64,000 nt of DNA from Alphaproteobacteria bacterium (GCA_900768185.1 CAAGCB010000029.1:1-64000), one strand, 5' to 3'; positions 36,761-46,207 are shown, counted from the stretch's first letter. Notes: a model not told the origin generated them from the letters alone. A program made the numbers and translations.

Positions 36761-39592
36761 TTATTCCGAAAGGTTGGAGATGTTTTTCAGCGCATCGACG
36801 ACGGCGACCATTTTGCTGCCGAGCGATCCTTTGACCAAAACGGCGTCGCCCGATTTGACGGTCGCGGCGACGACGGGGGCGATTTCGGACGAAAGCGACG
36901 CTTTCGCCCCGCGCATGCGTTCGGGCAAAACGTCAAACATCGCGCCGCAGTTTTCGCCGACGGCAAAGACCAGATCGATTTTGTTTTCGATCAAATCGTC
37001 CGCCAAATCCTTGTGGATTTCCAAGGCGTTTTCGCCCAATTCCAGCATATCGCCCAAAACGGCGATTTTGCGTTTCCCGTCCGTGACCGCCAAAACGCGA
37101 ATGCCCGCCCGAACCGAATCGGGATTGGCGTTGTAGGAATCGTCAATCAGCGTGAACGCGCCGTCGGAACAGGGCAGGGAAAGAACCTGTCCGCGTCCTT
37201 TCAGCGGGTGCAGCTGACCGATCGCCTGCAACGCGGACGCCATGTCCGCGCCCAACGCGTCCAGAACGGCGACGACGCCCAGCGCGTTTTGAACCTGATG
37301 ACGTCCCCGCAGACGCAAAAGGAACGTGCGGGCGGTCGAACCGGTCTTCGCGGTGATTTCGACCCCCTCGGCGATTTGCGCCAGATTGATCAGGGAAAAG
37401 TCGGCTTCGGCTGTTGAACCGAACGAACGGACGTCCGTCACGCCGCATTTGCGCGCTTCTTTTATCAACAGGGGAAATTGCGGATCGTCGGCGTTTAAGA
37501 CCGCGATGCCCGTCGGGGACATGCCTTTGAAGATTTCGGCTTTGGCGCGCGCCGTGTTTTCCGGCGTTTTAAAATATTCGCAATGCGCCGAACCGATCAT
37601 GGTGATCAGGGCGATGTCGGGGCGCGCCAATTCCGTCAGAGCCGTCATTTCGCCGGAATGGCTGATGCCCATTTCGATGACGGCGAAGTCGGCGTCGCGC
37701 GGCATGCGCGCCAAAGTCAGCGGCATGCCCAGATTGTTGTTCAAATTGCCGATGGTCGTGTGCGTTTTGCCGACGGCGCTTAAAGCGGCTTTCAGCATTT
37801 CCTTGGTGCTTGTTTTTCCCGAACTGCCCGTAACGCCGACGATTTTCGCCGTCGTCCGGTTGCGGGCGCGCGATGCCATGGCGTCCAAAGCCTGTTTGAC
37901 GTCGGGAACGACGATCGCTTTTTCGGGCGGGACGTCGGCGGGGATAAAGGATACCAGAACGCCTGCCGCGCCCTTTTCGATCGCGGCGGCGGCGTAGTCG
38001 TGACCGTCTGTTTTTTCGCCTTTGATCGCGACGAACAAATCGCCCTTTTTCAGTGTGCGAGTGTCGATCGAAACGCCCGAAACGTCAAAGTCCGCGATGA
38101 TTTCACCGCCCGCCGCATCGGCAATTTCCCGCGCCGTCCACAGGGGGGCGTCGGCTTCGTCAATGGCTTTGCGGGCTTCTTCGCGGTCGTCGAAGGGGTG
38201 GGTGACGCCTTTAATCAGCTGTCCCGTTTCGTGTCCTTTGCCGGCGATGACCAGAATGTCGCCCGCGTCCAGTCCCGCGACGGCGGTTCGTATCGCCAAA
38301 GCGCGGTTGCCGATGTCGATGCCCTTGGGGCAGGCGGGCAGTATGGCGGCGCGAATCTCGACGGGATCCTCGCTGCGGGGGTTGTCGTCCGTGACGTAGA
38401 CGACGTCCGCCAAATCGTTGCAGATTTTACCCATTTGCGGGCGTTTTCCGGCGTCGCGATCGCCGCCGCAGCCAAACACGACGTGCAGACGTTTTTCCGT
38501 GTGCGGGCGCAAAGCCTTCAACACTGTTTCCAAGGCGTCGGGCGTGTGCGCGTAGTCGACGAAAACGGACGCGCCGTTTTTGCGTTCGCCGATAAATTCC
38601 AGTCGTCCCGGCGCGCCTTTCAGTTCAGCCAAAGCCGCCGTCGCGCGTTCGGCGTCTTCGCCGGACGCGATTGCCAAGCCCAAAGCGCACAACGCGTTCA
38701 TGGCTTGGAATGTTCCCGCCAAAGGCAGATTGACGGTTTGTTCGCGTCCGAACACCGACAGTGTCAGTCGCTGACCGTTTGTGTCCATGCGGGATTCTTC
38801 GAGTTTCAAAGCGTCGGCGTTTTTGCCGTAGTCGATGATTTTCAGTCCTTTTTCGCGGCAGTATTCCGCAATACGCGGATATTCGGGAATATCGGCGTTC
38901 AAAACGACGGTTTGCGACGACAGCGGACGATCAAACAGTTTCAGTTTCGCCTGCAAATAGTTTTCCATCGTCTTGTGATAATCCAAATGGTCGCGCGTGA
39001 TGTTCGTGAACGCCGCAGCGGCGATGCGCAGTCCGTCGATCCGGTGCTGGTCGAGTCCGTGGGACGACGCCTCGATCGCGGTGTGCCGATAGCCTTTGAT
39101 CGCCAGATCGCGCAGTTCGCGGCACAGCGTGACGGAATCGGGGGTCGTCAGCGATCCGCAGGCGGTAAAGTCGTTCGTCACGACGCCCAGCGTACCGACG
39201 CAGGCGGCTTTTTTACCCAAAAATTCCCAGATCTGGCGCGTGAAGTTCGCGGTCGACGTTTTGCCGTTCGTCCCCGTGACGGCGACGATGACGTCGGGTT
39301 GCGGCGCGTAAAAGGCGGCGGCGACTTTCGCCAAAGCCAGACGCACGTCGGCGACGGGAATGAAAATCATCGGCAAATCGGGAACGGCGGCGGTGTCCGG
39401 AATCAAAGCGGCGACGGCGCCTTTGTCGCAGGCGTCTGTCAGAAAATCCGCGCCGTCGGCTTTGACGCCGGGCAACGCGGCAAACAGGAATCCTTTTTCG
39501 ACTTTGCGGGAATCGGGGGTGACGCCCGTGATTTCAATGTCTGTAAAAACGGCGGGCAAACCGCAATCCGCCAGAATCTGATTTAAAAACAC
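36761..39592 (-). CDS. murEF: MurE-MurF fusion ligase
   Basis: One 943-residue frame covers two peptidoglycan ligases. Residues 1 to about 483 are MurE, which adds the third stem residue: ATP motif TGTNGKTST near 110 and DDNPRSEDP, the motif of meso-diaminopimelate-specific MurE. From about residue 484 (LWTAREIADAAGG) to the end is MurF, which adds D-Ala-D-Ala: TGSSGKTSTKEM and DDSYNANPDS. No stop, frameshift or internal start with a good ribosome-binding site separates them. The junction is near base 38143. The start is GTG with AAGGAG 7 bases upstream. Both halves look complete and catalytic. Confidence 0.95.
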   Translation of the reverse strand: MFLNQILADCGLPAVFTDIEITGVTPDSRKVEKGFLFAALPGVKADGADFLTDACDKGAVAALIPDTAAVPDLPMIFIPVADVRLALAKVAAAFYAPQPDVIVAVTGTNGKTSTANFTRQIWEFLGKKAACVGTLGVVTNDFTACGSLTTPDSVTLCRELRDLAIKGYRHTAIEASSHGLDQHRIDGLRIAAAAFTNITRDHLDYHKTMENYLQAKLKLFDRPLSSQTVVLNADIPEYPRIAEYCREKGLKIIDYGKNADALKLEESRMDTNGQRLTLSVFGREQTVNLPLAGTFQAMNALCALGLAIASGEDAERATAALAELKGAPGRLEFIGERKNGASVFVDYAHTPDALETVLKALRPHTEKRLHVVFGCGGDRDAGKRPQMGKICNDLADVVYVTDDNPRSEDPVEIRAAILPACPKGIDIGNRALAIRTAVAGLDAGDILVIAGKGHETGQLIKGVTHPFDDREEARKAIDEADAPLWTAREIADAAGGEIIADFDVSGVSIDTRTLKKGDLFVAIKGEKTDGHDYAAAAIEKGAAGVLVSFIPADVPPEKAIVVPDVKQALDAMASRARNRTTAKIVGVTGSSGKTSTKEMLKAALSAVGKTHTTIGNLNNNLGMPLTLARMPRDADFAVIEMGISHSGEMTALTELARPDIALITMIGSAHCEYFKTPENTARAKAEIFKGMSPTGIAVLNADDPQFPLLIKEARKCGVTDVRSFGSTAEADFSLINLAQIAEGVEITAKTGSTARTFLLRLRGRHQVQNALGVVAVLDALGADMASALQAIGQLHPLKGRGQVLSLPCSDGAFTLIDDSYNANPDSVRAGIRVLAVTDGKRKIAVLGDMLELGENALEIHKDLADDLIENKIDLVFAVGENCGAMFDVLPERMRGAKASLSSEIAPVVAATVKSGDAVLVKGSLGSKMVAVVDALKNISNLSE

Positions 39593-39607
39593 AAGCGTGC
39601 TCCTTTA

Positions 39608-41350
39608 TCATCGCGCGTTAATCGCGCTGTTCACATACGGGGCGGGGCTGTCGTTCGCGAACGGTCTGGGCGCGATCCCCAGCTGAGGCGCGATCGCTTC
39701 GATAATCTTTCCCGCCGTCGGGGCGGCGTTCCACCCCGCGGTATTGAAGTAGTGCGTTTCTTTGAGACCCTTCGGCGCGTCCAGCATCACCATCAAAACG
39801 TACTGCGGATTGTCCATCGGGAACGCGGAAACGAACGACGTGCGCAACGTGTTTTTGACGTATTTGCCGTTGACAAGCTTTTGCGCCGACCCCGTTTTGC
39901 CGCCGACTTCGAAACCGGGGACGTTGGCTTTGCGTCCCGACCCCGAAATGACAACCTGGCGCATAATACCGCGCATTATGTCAGATGTCTTCTTAGAAAT
40001 GACTCTTTTGCCGATTTTTTCGTCGCTCGGGCGTTTCGCCAACAACGACGGGGCGTTGTAGATGCCGCCGTTGACCAAAGCCGCGGTCGCCGCGACGATG
40101 TGGACGGGGGTCAGCGCGACGCCGTATCCGTATCCTGCCGTGGCGGTCGTGACATCGCGCCATTTTTGCGGCAGTAAAGGGCGTCCGTGTTCGGGCAATT
40201 CAAGTCCCGCCGTTTTGAAAAAACCGAAACGGTTGAAAAAGTCGCGCTGTTTTTCGCCGCCGATTTTCAAAGCGACGGTCGCCGCTCCGATATTTGACGA
40301 TTCAATCAGAATTTCCGGAACCGTGACGACGCGGCGCAGTTTTTCGACATCGTTGATCGTGTGATTCGCCAGCATCAGCGGGCGGGTCGCGTCAATCGTG
40401 TCTTTGACCGTGATTTTATTCGTTTCCAGTCCCGTGGCGATGGTGAACAGTTTCATCACGGAACCGACTTCATACACGCCCAGCGACGCCTGATTGAACA
40501 GGTCGACGGCTTTGGCGTTGTTCAAATCGTTCGGATCGTAATCGGGCAGGGACACCATGGAAACGATTTCGCCTGTTTTGGCGTTCATCAAAATGGCGGC
40601 GCCGCCCGTCGCGCGAAATTTGTCGATGCTTTCCTTTAACGCGGTGCGTACCGTGTCCTGAACGCCGACGTCCAAAGACAGGCGCACGGTTTCGTTTTTG
40701 CCGGACAGCGATTCGTCAAAGCTTTTTTCAACGCCGGCAATTCCGCGGTTGTCGATGTTGGTCACCCCGATCAGGTGCGACATCAGCGCGCCTTGGGGAT
40801 AGACGCGCACTTCGGTTTTTTGGAAATTCAGTTGCGGAAATCCCAGACGGTTGACGTCGTATTGTTCCTTGGGCGTCAGATTGCGGCGCAGATAGACGAA
40901 ATTCTTTTCGCTTTTCAATTTTGTCAGCAGCTGATCGTATTTCATGTCGGGCAAAGTCTGCGCCAATGCCGCCGCGACGGTTTCGGGATTTTTGACCTTT
41001 TCGGCGTCGACGTACAGATCCGCCGACGGCAGGCTGGTCGCCAAAACGATGTCGTTGCGATCGACGATGTCGGCGCGCATCATTTTGATTTTCAGGGGCG
41101 ACAGCGCTTCGTCGTCGGCTTTCGCGCGCGCGACGAGGGAAACGCCGCCGCGAACGATCGTCACGTCAATCAGTCGGACGCCGATAAAGCCGAACGCGAC
41201 AAAAAACAAAAACATCAGTATTACCAACCGATTTTTGCCGCATTCCAGACTGTCAGAGCTTTTTTTATCGGCGGGGCTGTAACGTTCGGGCAAAGGCAGT
41301 TCCTGTCCGGCGGCGTAAAAAATTCCGTTTTTCGACCCATGCTTTTTCAA
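39608..41350 (-). CDS. ftsI: septal penicillin-binding protein FtsI (PBP3)
   Basis: FtsI cross-links septal peptidoglycan. The 580-residue protein has a cytoplasmic tail of about 40 residues, a membrane helix (LVILMFLFFVAFGFIGVRL), a pedestal domain and a transpeptidase domain with SVMK (SxxK), SSN (SxN) and KTG motifs. The start is TTG, with CAGGAG about 9 bases upstream; no nearer ATG gives the full tail. It lies 6 bases after ftsL. Confidence 0.95.
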   Translation of the reverse strand: MKKHGSKNGIFYAAGQELPLPERYSPADKKSSDSLECGKNRLVILMFLFFVAFGFIGVRLIDVTIVRGGVSLVARAKADDEALSPLKIKMMRADIVDRNDIVLATSLPSADLYVDAEKVKNPETVAAALAQTLPDMKYDQLLTKLKSEKNFVYLRRNLTPKEQYDVNRLGFPQLNFQKTEVRVYPQGALMSHLIGVTNIDNRGIAGVEKSFDESLSGKNETVRLSLDVGVQDTVRTALKESIDKFRATGGAAILMNAKTGEIVSMVSLPDYDPNDLNNAKAVDLFNQASLGVYEVGSVMKLFTIATGLETNKITVKDTIDATRPLMLANHTINDVEKLRRVVTVPEILIESSNIGAATVALKIGGEKQRDFFNRFGFFKTAGLELPEHGRPLLPQKWRDVTTATAGYGYGVALTPVHIVAATAALVNGGIYNAPSLLAKRPSDEKIGKRVISKKTSDIMRGIMRQVVISGSGRKANVPGFEVGGKTGSAQKLVNGKYVKNTLRTSFVSAFPMDNPQYVLMVMLDAPKGLKETHYFNTAGWNAAPTAGKIIEAIAPQLGIAPRPFANDSPAPYVNSAINAR

Positions 41351-41356
41351 AATGTT

Positions 41357-41677
41357 TTACTCCTGTGCGGCGAATGAAACGCGAATGATGCCGCTTTCAC
41401 GCTCGGACGCTTTTTTGAACGCGATGGCGGAAACGGTGATGACTCGATTCCCCGATAAGGGTTTCATGCCCGCGTGACGCGCTGACAAAGCGCGGATTCT
41501 GGACGGATCGTTCAGGTGGCTCCATTCCGCGTTTAAAACCAGCAGAGCCTCTTGATCGCTTTTGATTCGGGCGTTGACGCGTTCCAAATCGCCTTCCAGA
41601 GAAACAACCCTGTTTTTAATGACGAACATGCCTGTGGCGATGACGGCGAAAACAAGAATAAACGGCAGACGTGTCAT
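41357..41677 (-). CDS. ftsL: cell division protein FtsL
   Basis: A 106-residue bitopic protein: membrane helix (LPFILVFAVIATGMFVI), then a periplasmic coiled coil (SLEGDLERVNARIKSDQEAL) and the LNDPSRIRALSARH segment typical of FtsL. It acts with FtsB in the divisome. Position between rsmH and ftsI is the standard one. AAGGGG precedes the ATG. Confidence 0.9.
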   Translation of the reverse strand: MTRLPFILVFAVIATGMFVIKNRVVSLEGDLERVNARIKSDQEALLVLNAEWSHLNDPSRIRALSARHAGMKPLSGNRVITVSAIAFKKASERESGIIRVSFAAQE

Positions 41678-41693
41678 TTCGATTTCCCCTTCT

Positions 41694-42623
41694 TCACAGT
41701 TTTTCGGCGCAACGAAGACGCGACGAACGGGCGCGCGGATTTCTTTGGCATTCTGTTTCAGAAGGGGTAATCGGTTTTTTCGTTAAGGGGGTCAGTGTCG
41801 CCGCCGTTCCGACCCGTTCGGGCAGATAGCGGGACGGGTTCGCGGTTTTGCCGCTTTTATCCTGAATGAAATTTTTGACGATTCTGTCTTCCAGCGAATG
41901 AAAAGAAACTACAGCCATTCTTCCGCCTGTTTTCAAGAGCGCTTCGGCTCCCGCCAAACCGGAGCGAAGCTGCCCCAGTTCGTCATTGACGTAAATGCGC
42001 AACGCTTGAAAAGTTCGCGTCGCGGGATCGATTTCGTCCCTTTTGCGCGGCATGACGGAACGCACGGCAATCGCCAGTTCCGATGTCGTTTTAAAAGGGG
42101 CTGTTTTGCGCGCGGCGACAATCGCCGCGGCGATGCGGCGCGAAAATCTTTCCTCGCCGTAAGTGTAAATGATGTCGGCGATTTCCTTTTCGCCGTATTT
42201 GTTCACGACATCTGCCGCGGACAGTCCGCTTTGGCTCATGCGCATGTCAAGCGCGCCGTCTTTTTGAAACGAAAATCCGCGTTCGGCGCGGTCGATCTGC
42301 ATTGACGAAACGCCGATGTCCATCATCACGCCGTCAACCGATTCGACGCCTTGTCCCGCCAGCAGATCCCGCATTTCGCCGAACGTGCCGTGCAACAGTT
42401 TCAGCCGTCCGCCGTAACGTTCGACCAGCGCCTGTCCTTCGGCAATCGCGTCGGGATCGCGGTCGATCGCGTACACCGCGCAGTCCGCCGCGTCCAGCAC
42501 CGCGCGGGAATAGCCGCCCGCGCCGAAAGTCGCGTCAACGTATACACCGCCGTCTTTCGGGGCGATCTGTTCGATGACTTCGTTTAACAGGACGGGAATG
42601 TGCGGGGCTTTTTGCGATGTCAT
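41694..42623 (-). CDS. rsmH: 16S rRNA m4C1402 methyltransferase
   Basis: RsmH (MraW) N4-methylates C1402 of 16S rRNA. The 309 residues include HIPVLLNEVIEQI at the start, the SAM motif DATFGAGGYSRA near residue 31, MDIGVSSMQID and SFHSLEDRIVK. The start overlaps the mraZ stop by 4 bases (ATGA), so the two are coupled. Confidence 0.96.
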   Translation of the reverse strand: MTSQKAPHIPVLLNEVIEQIAPKDGGVYVDATFGAGGYSRAVLDAADCAVYAIDRDPDAIAEGQALVERYGGRLKLLHGTFGEMRDLLAGQGVESVDGVMMDIGVSSMQIDRAERGFSFQKDGALDMRMSQSGLSAADVVNKYGEKEIADIIYTYGEERFSRRIAAAIVAARKTAPFKTTSELAIAVRSVMPRKRDEIDPATRTFQALRIYVNDELGQLRSGLAGAEALLKTGGRMAVVSFHSLEDRIVKNFIQDKSGKTANPSRYLPERVGTAATLTPLTKKPITPSETECQRNPRARSSRLRCAEKL

Positions 42624-43096
42624 TCGGCGCCTCCGTTTTTCAGGCGGAAATGCTTTTCCAAAGCGTTCTGCCGCATTTCGGATTCTTTGGTCTGATAGGT
42701 GTCGGGATTCCAGATCTGGAACGTGCGTCCTTTGCCCACGAACAGGGCTTTGTCCGTGATACCCGCGTGTTTCAGCAGCTTTTCGGTCAAAACGATGCGT
42801 CCCGTCGAATCAAACGGAAATTCCTTGGCGTCCGAAAAAATCAGTCCCGTCAAATCGTCCTGTTCGTTCGAAAACGCGTCGAAAGAATCGTCAATGGCGT
42901 TCGCCATCTTTTCCATCATTTCGGACGTGCGGCATTCGATGCAGGGCAGCGTAAAAGATCTGAAAGCGACCAGTTCCGTTTCCTGCTGTTCCAGCAAAGC
43001 GCGGTAATCGGCGGGAATGGACACGCGTCCTTTGGCGTCCACCTTGTTAAGGGTGGCATCGAGAAAAAGACTGTACTTTCTCTGCGATTTGACCAT
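42620..43096 (-). CDS. mraZ: transcriptional regulator MraZ
   Basis: MraZ is a ring-forming, AbrB-fold DNA-binding protein that represses its own dcw operon. The 158-residue protein has two MraZ repeats, the first with the signature DAKGRVSIPADYR near residue 23 and the second with DSTGRIVLTEKL near residue 98. First gene of the dcw operon; a cluster of TGGGA boxes lies upstream. Confidence 0.95.
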   Translation of the reverse strand: MVKSQRKYSLFLDATLNKVDAKGRVSIPADYRALLEQQETELVAFRSFTLPCIECRTSEMMEKMANAIDDSFDAFSNEQDDLTGLIFSDAKEFPFDSTGRIVLTEKLLKHAGITDKALFVGKGRTFQIWNPDTYQTKESEMRQNALEKHFRLKNGGAE

Positions 43097-43170
43097 GAAA
43101 TTCTTTCCCTGCCGTTTTCCGTTTTCGATTCAAAATCCGCGCGCGGCATTTTTTGCCTAGCGGATAATTA

Positions 43171-43237
43171 TGGGATAGCATGGGATTTTATGGGCGTCAA
43201 CGGGGCTGGTATGGGATAAATATGGGAATATGTGGAA
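43171..43237. promoter_or_regulatory. candidate MraZ operator: phased TGGGA boxes
   Basis: On the plus strand TGGGA or near-TGGGA boxes start at 43171, 43181, 43191 (TGGGC), 43212, 43223 and 43233 (TGGAA). Spacings are 10, 10, 21, 11 and 10 bases, one helical turn or two. In Escherichia coli MraZ binds TGGGN repeats with 5-base gaps. Here the boxes read TCCCA in the direction of the operon. Confidence 0.65.
43172..43200 (-). promoter_or_regulatory. candidate dcw operon promoter
   Basis: -35 TTGACG (43200 to 43195), 17-bp spacer, -10 TATCCC (43177 to 43172). The -10 is weak, and both elements lie inside the TGGGA box cluster, as expected for a repressed promoter. Confidence 0.5.
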
Positions 43238-43511
43238 AAAGTCACAGCTTAAAATCAATATATTGTGTTTTGTTGCGCTGTTTTACAAAGATATGGTCTG
43301 AAGGCGCGATCAAAAATATTCCGCCCGAAACGGCGGATTTTTTTCAAACGGAGAGCCGACTCCGAAATGTACTTTTTTTGTTCATGGGTTGGCGGGCGGC
43401 AAAACGGAATCGGTCGGATTTGCCGATTCGACGGCATGGCGGGGCAACCTGTTGATTTTAAATGAAACAGGGATTCGAATCGAGTCGCTTGAACGGGAAT
43501 GAAAACAAAAC
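43238..43511. other. intergenic region without a recognised gene
   Basis: AT-rich stretch between the MraZ box cluster and the 3' end of rnpB. Short open frames occur but have no ribosome-binding site or recognisable product. No repeat or strong hairpin is seen. Confidence 0.5.
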
Positions 43512-43887
43512 GGTGTCGGAGAATCTGTAAGCCGGGTTCTGTAATCGGCGATCATTCATCTGCAAAGGCTGTTGCCAGCCGTTTTTTAGCGACCTACCTC
43601 TGGCGGGGACGAAAACTTCCCGCAATACGAAACTTTGCGTTGGCGTATGCCTGACTTGGTCTTGCTTCCGATAGGGCTTGCCGTGCCTTTTCCGTTGCCG
43701 GAAAAGCGGTGCGCTCTTACCGCACCATTTCAACCTTGCCCGTCCGAAGACGTCGGCGGTTTTTTTTCTGCTGCGCTTTCCCTTGGGTTACCCCAGCCGG
43801 ACGTTATCCGGTATCGTGTTTCCGTGAAGCCCGGACTTTCCTCAGTACGCACAAAGGCGCACCGCGACCGCCCGATCCTCCGGCACC
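43512..43887 (-). ncRNA. rnpB: RNase P RNA
   Basis: The minus strand contains the universal core GAGGAAAGTCCGGGCTTCA near the 5' end, the ACCCCAGCC-region counterpart, AGAGGTAGGTCGCT-like P4 partner sequence and ACAGAACCCGGCTTAC near the 3' end. The ends pair as helix P1 (43878-43887 with 43512-43521, one mismatch), giving a 376-base RNA. It is the catalytic subunit that matures tRNA 5' ends. Open frames across this locus are not genes. Confidence 0.93.
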
Positions 43888-43894
43888 GACGGGG

Positions 43895-43923
43895 ACGGTA
43901 CGGGGAAATCGCCGTAAAGTCAA
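43895..43923 (-). promoter_or_regulatory. rnpB promoter
   Basis: -35 TTGACT (43923 to 43918), 17-bp spacer, -10 TACCGT (43900 to 43895), then a GC-rich discriminator 7 bases before the RNA 5' end. The -35 overlaps the TGA stop of the upstream HAD gene. Confidence 0.6.
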
Positions 43924-44720
43924 TAAAAGATTTCGTTCAATGTTTTGGCGATGCCGTCGTCGTCGTTCGTCGGCGCGACAATGTCGGCGAATTTTTGAAC
44001 GTCGGGCGCGGCGTTGCCCATCGCGACGCCCAATCCCGCGCGTTTCAGCATTTCCGTGTCGTTATAGCTGTCGCCGAACGCGACCGTTTCCGCAATGTCA
44101 AAGCCGTAATGTTCGCACAAAAAGTCTAATCCCGCCGCTTTGTCGACGCCTTTGGCGACCGCTTCCATAATATAATGTTGCGATTTGTAAAAGTCGCATT
44201 GCGGAAACCGCGGAGTCAGTTCGTTCATCAGCGCCGTTGTGTTTTCGACCGTGCCGACGCCGATCATTTTTAAAATCGGGGCGTTTTCGGGCATGACGGT
44301 TTCAAGGTCGCCGACCAGCGGCGCAATCGGCATGACGTAGCATTCGCCTCGCACGACGTCGGTCATCGCGTCCGCGATCCAGTCGTCGCCCGCGTACACG
44401 ATCGTTTCAATGTCGGGGGAAAAATCGCGCACGGCTGATTTCAGCGCCAGCGTTTCGGACAAGGAAAGCGTCTTGCGGCAAATCGGAACGCCGCTTTCGT
44501 CAAATATTTCGGCGCCGTTGCACGCCAGAATGAAAACGGGAAAACCCAGCGCGTCGGCGATCGGGCGGATTCCGGCGTGTCCGCGTCCCGACGCCAAAGC
44601 GAAACGGACGCCCCGTTCAAAATGCAGACGGCGGCAAATGTCGATCGCGGCGGGGGAAATTTGCTTTTTCGAATTTAAAAAAGTGCCGTCAATGTCGGAC
44701 ATGACCAGTTTAAAAGACAT
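43920..44720 (-). CDS. HAD superfamily Cof-type phosphatase
   Basis: 266 residues. The start MSDIDGTFLNSKKQ is HAD motif I with the nucleophile Asp; ALASGRGHAG is motif II; VAFGDSYNDTEML with paired Asp is motif IV. The cap between motifs II and III is of the Cof (IIB) type, found in phosphatases of sugar phosphates, FMN or pyridoxal phosphate. The exact substrate is not readable. It begins immediately after a paralogue and is the last gene before rnpB. Confidence 0.88.
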   Translation of the reverse strand: MSFKLVMSDIDGTFLNSKKQISPAAIDICRRLHFERGVRFALASGRGHAGIRPIADALGFPVFILACNGAEIFDESGVPICRKTLSLSETLALKSAVRDFSPDIETIVYAGDDWIADAMTDVVRGECYVMPIAPLVGDLETVMPENAPILKMIGVGTVENTTALMNELTPRFPQCDFYKSQHYIMEAVAKGVDKAAGLDFLCEHYGFDIAETVAFGDSYNDTEMLKRAGLGVAMGNAAPDVQKFADIVAPTNDDDGIAKTLNEIFY

Positions 44721-45527
44721 TTATCCGTTTCCTTGCAGTAAAGAATCCAAAACAGCCGCCAATCCGTCTTCGGCGTTTGTCGGCGCGACAATGTCCGCCG
44801 CCTGTTTGACCGGATCGGGGGCGTTTCCCATGGCGACGCCCGTTCCCGCAAAGCGCAACAAGTCAATGTCGTTGAAGTTGTCGCCGAACGCGACGACTTC
44901 GCTTTTTCCGACGCCGTACAGTCGGCACAAAGCGGCGGCGGCGGACGATTTCGACGCTTCGCCCGCCATGATTTCCAGATACCGCGCTTGCGATTTGAAA
45001 ATCGTGCAGTTCGGAAACGGCTTTTTCAAATCGTTTTCCAGCGCGTCGATCGTGTCGGGGGCGCCCGCGCACAGAATTTTATGCACGGGGGCGCTTGGTT
45101 CCAATACCTGTTCGGGTTGTCCGACCAACGGGCGTTTCGCGGTGGTTTCCTTTTCCAGATACAGTGCGGCGGTGCCGTCGTCAACGTCTGTGATCCAGTC
45201 GTCGTTCGAAAAGGTGTAGCTGACGGTTTCGGGAAAATTCGCCCTGATTCTTTCACGCAGATCCACGGCTGTTTTTAACGTCATCGGCTGGTCGAACAGA
45301 ACCTTGCCGTTTTCGTCCCACGCCAGCGCGCCGCTGTACGCGATCAAAGGCGCGCGCAGTCCGACGTCCCGCTGTATCGCGCGGATCGACGTCGGCATTC
45401 TGCCCGACACCAGAATAAACGGAATGTCCGCGTGACGCGCCAGACAAGCCGTCGTTTCGTCAGAAACGGTTTGATCGGGGGTCAGAAAAGTGCCGTCAAT
45501 GTCGCTGAATACGATTTTATATGTCAT
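44721..45527 (-). CDS. HAD superfamily Cof-type phosphatase
   Basis: 268 residues, a tandem paralogue of the next gene: FSDIDGTFLTPDQ (motif I), LVSGRMPTSIRA (motif II) and VAFGDNFNDIDLL (motif IV). The C-termini share the IVAPTNAEDGLA / IVAPTNDDDGIA block, which supports recent duplication. The ATG at 45527 overlaps the amidase stop by 4 bases, so the longer open frame up to 45728 is rejected. Substrate unknown. Confidence 0.88.
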   Translation of the reverse strand: MTYKIVFSDIDGTFLTPDQTVSDETTACLARHADIPFILVSGRMPTSIRAIQRDVGLRAPLIAYSGALAWDENGKVLFDQPMTLKTAVDLRERIRANFPETVSYTFSNDDWITDVDDGTAALYLEKETTAKRPLVGQPEQVLEPSAPVHKILCAGAPDTIDALENDLKKPFPNCTIFKSQARYLEIMAGEASKSSAAAALCRLYGVGKSEVVAFGDNFNDIDLLRFAGTGVAMGNAPDPVKQAADIVAPTNAEDGLAAVLDSLLQGNG

Positions 45528-46207
45528 TTTCCCGCGTCCTGTCGTTCGTAAAGGGCGGACACCGCCGCCAGCCGTTGAATACCCCGTTCGCTTTTTCCCG
45601 TCAAGTCCGCGGGAAAAAAACGCCGCGCGAAAGCTTTGTACGCCGCGGATTCGTCCGTCGCGTCGTAACCGATGCCCGCCAGCATTTCCCGCGCCGTTTT
45701 TTCGGAAGGCGCAAATCCGTCCGTCCACAGCCCGATTCCGTTTTCAGCCAAAAATCGCCACGGGAACAGTTCTCCGGGATCGGTTTTTCGCGTCGGGGCG
45801 ACGTCCGAATGTCCGACGATGTTGACGGCGGGGATAATCGGGCGGCGTTTGATGATGTCGCGGCATAATTCAACGACGGATTCCATCTGCGTTTCGGGAA
45901 AAGGAGCGTAACCGTATTCGTGTCCGGCGTTTTCGATTTCGATGCCGATCGACCGGCTGTTCGTGTCCGTTATTCCCCGCCAATACGAAACGCCCGCGTG
46001 CCAAGCGCGCTTTTCTTCGTCGACAAGTCTGAAAACGTCGCCCGATTTCGAAACGGCGTAATGCGCGCCGACCTGCGCGGACGGATCGGTCAGTCGGCGC
46101 AGGGCTTCGTCAAACGTTCGCATGCCCGTGTAGTGCAGGACGATCATATCGACCGGCAAACGGCGTTCGTTGAAATTCGGCGACGGCAGATCGAAAATCG
46201 GAAACAC
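45524..46207 (-). CDS. AmpD/AmiD-type N-acetylmuramoyl-L-alanine amidase
   Basis: 227 residues of the Amidase_2 fold: VLHYTG (zinc His), WHAGVSYWRG, and GHSDVAPTRKTDPGELFPW with the second His and Asp ligands. No signal peptide is seen, so a cytoplasmic role in cell-wall peptide recycling like AmpD is likely. The C-terminal 70 residues resemble a small peptidoglycan-binding helical domain, as in AmiD. The start is GTG with AAAGGA 7 bases upstream. It leads an operon with the two HAD phosphatases. Confidence 0.87.
   Translation of the reverse strand: MFPIFDLPSPNFNERRLPVDMIVLHYTGMRTFDEALRRLTDPSAQVGAHYAVSKSGDVFRLVDEEKRAWHAGVSYWRGITDTNSRSIGIEIENAGHEYGYAPFPETQMESVVELCRDIIKRRPIIPAVNIVGHSDVAPTRKTDPGELFPWRFLAENGIGLWTDGFAPSEKTAREMLAGIGYDATDESAAYKAFARRFFPADLTGKSERGIQRLAAVSALYERQDAGK

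Noticed and set aside
43635..44170. Plus-strand open frames at the rnpB locus
   Set aside because: They cross the RNase P RNA gene and the HAD gene on the other strand.
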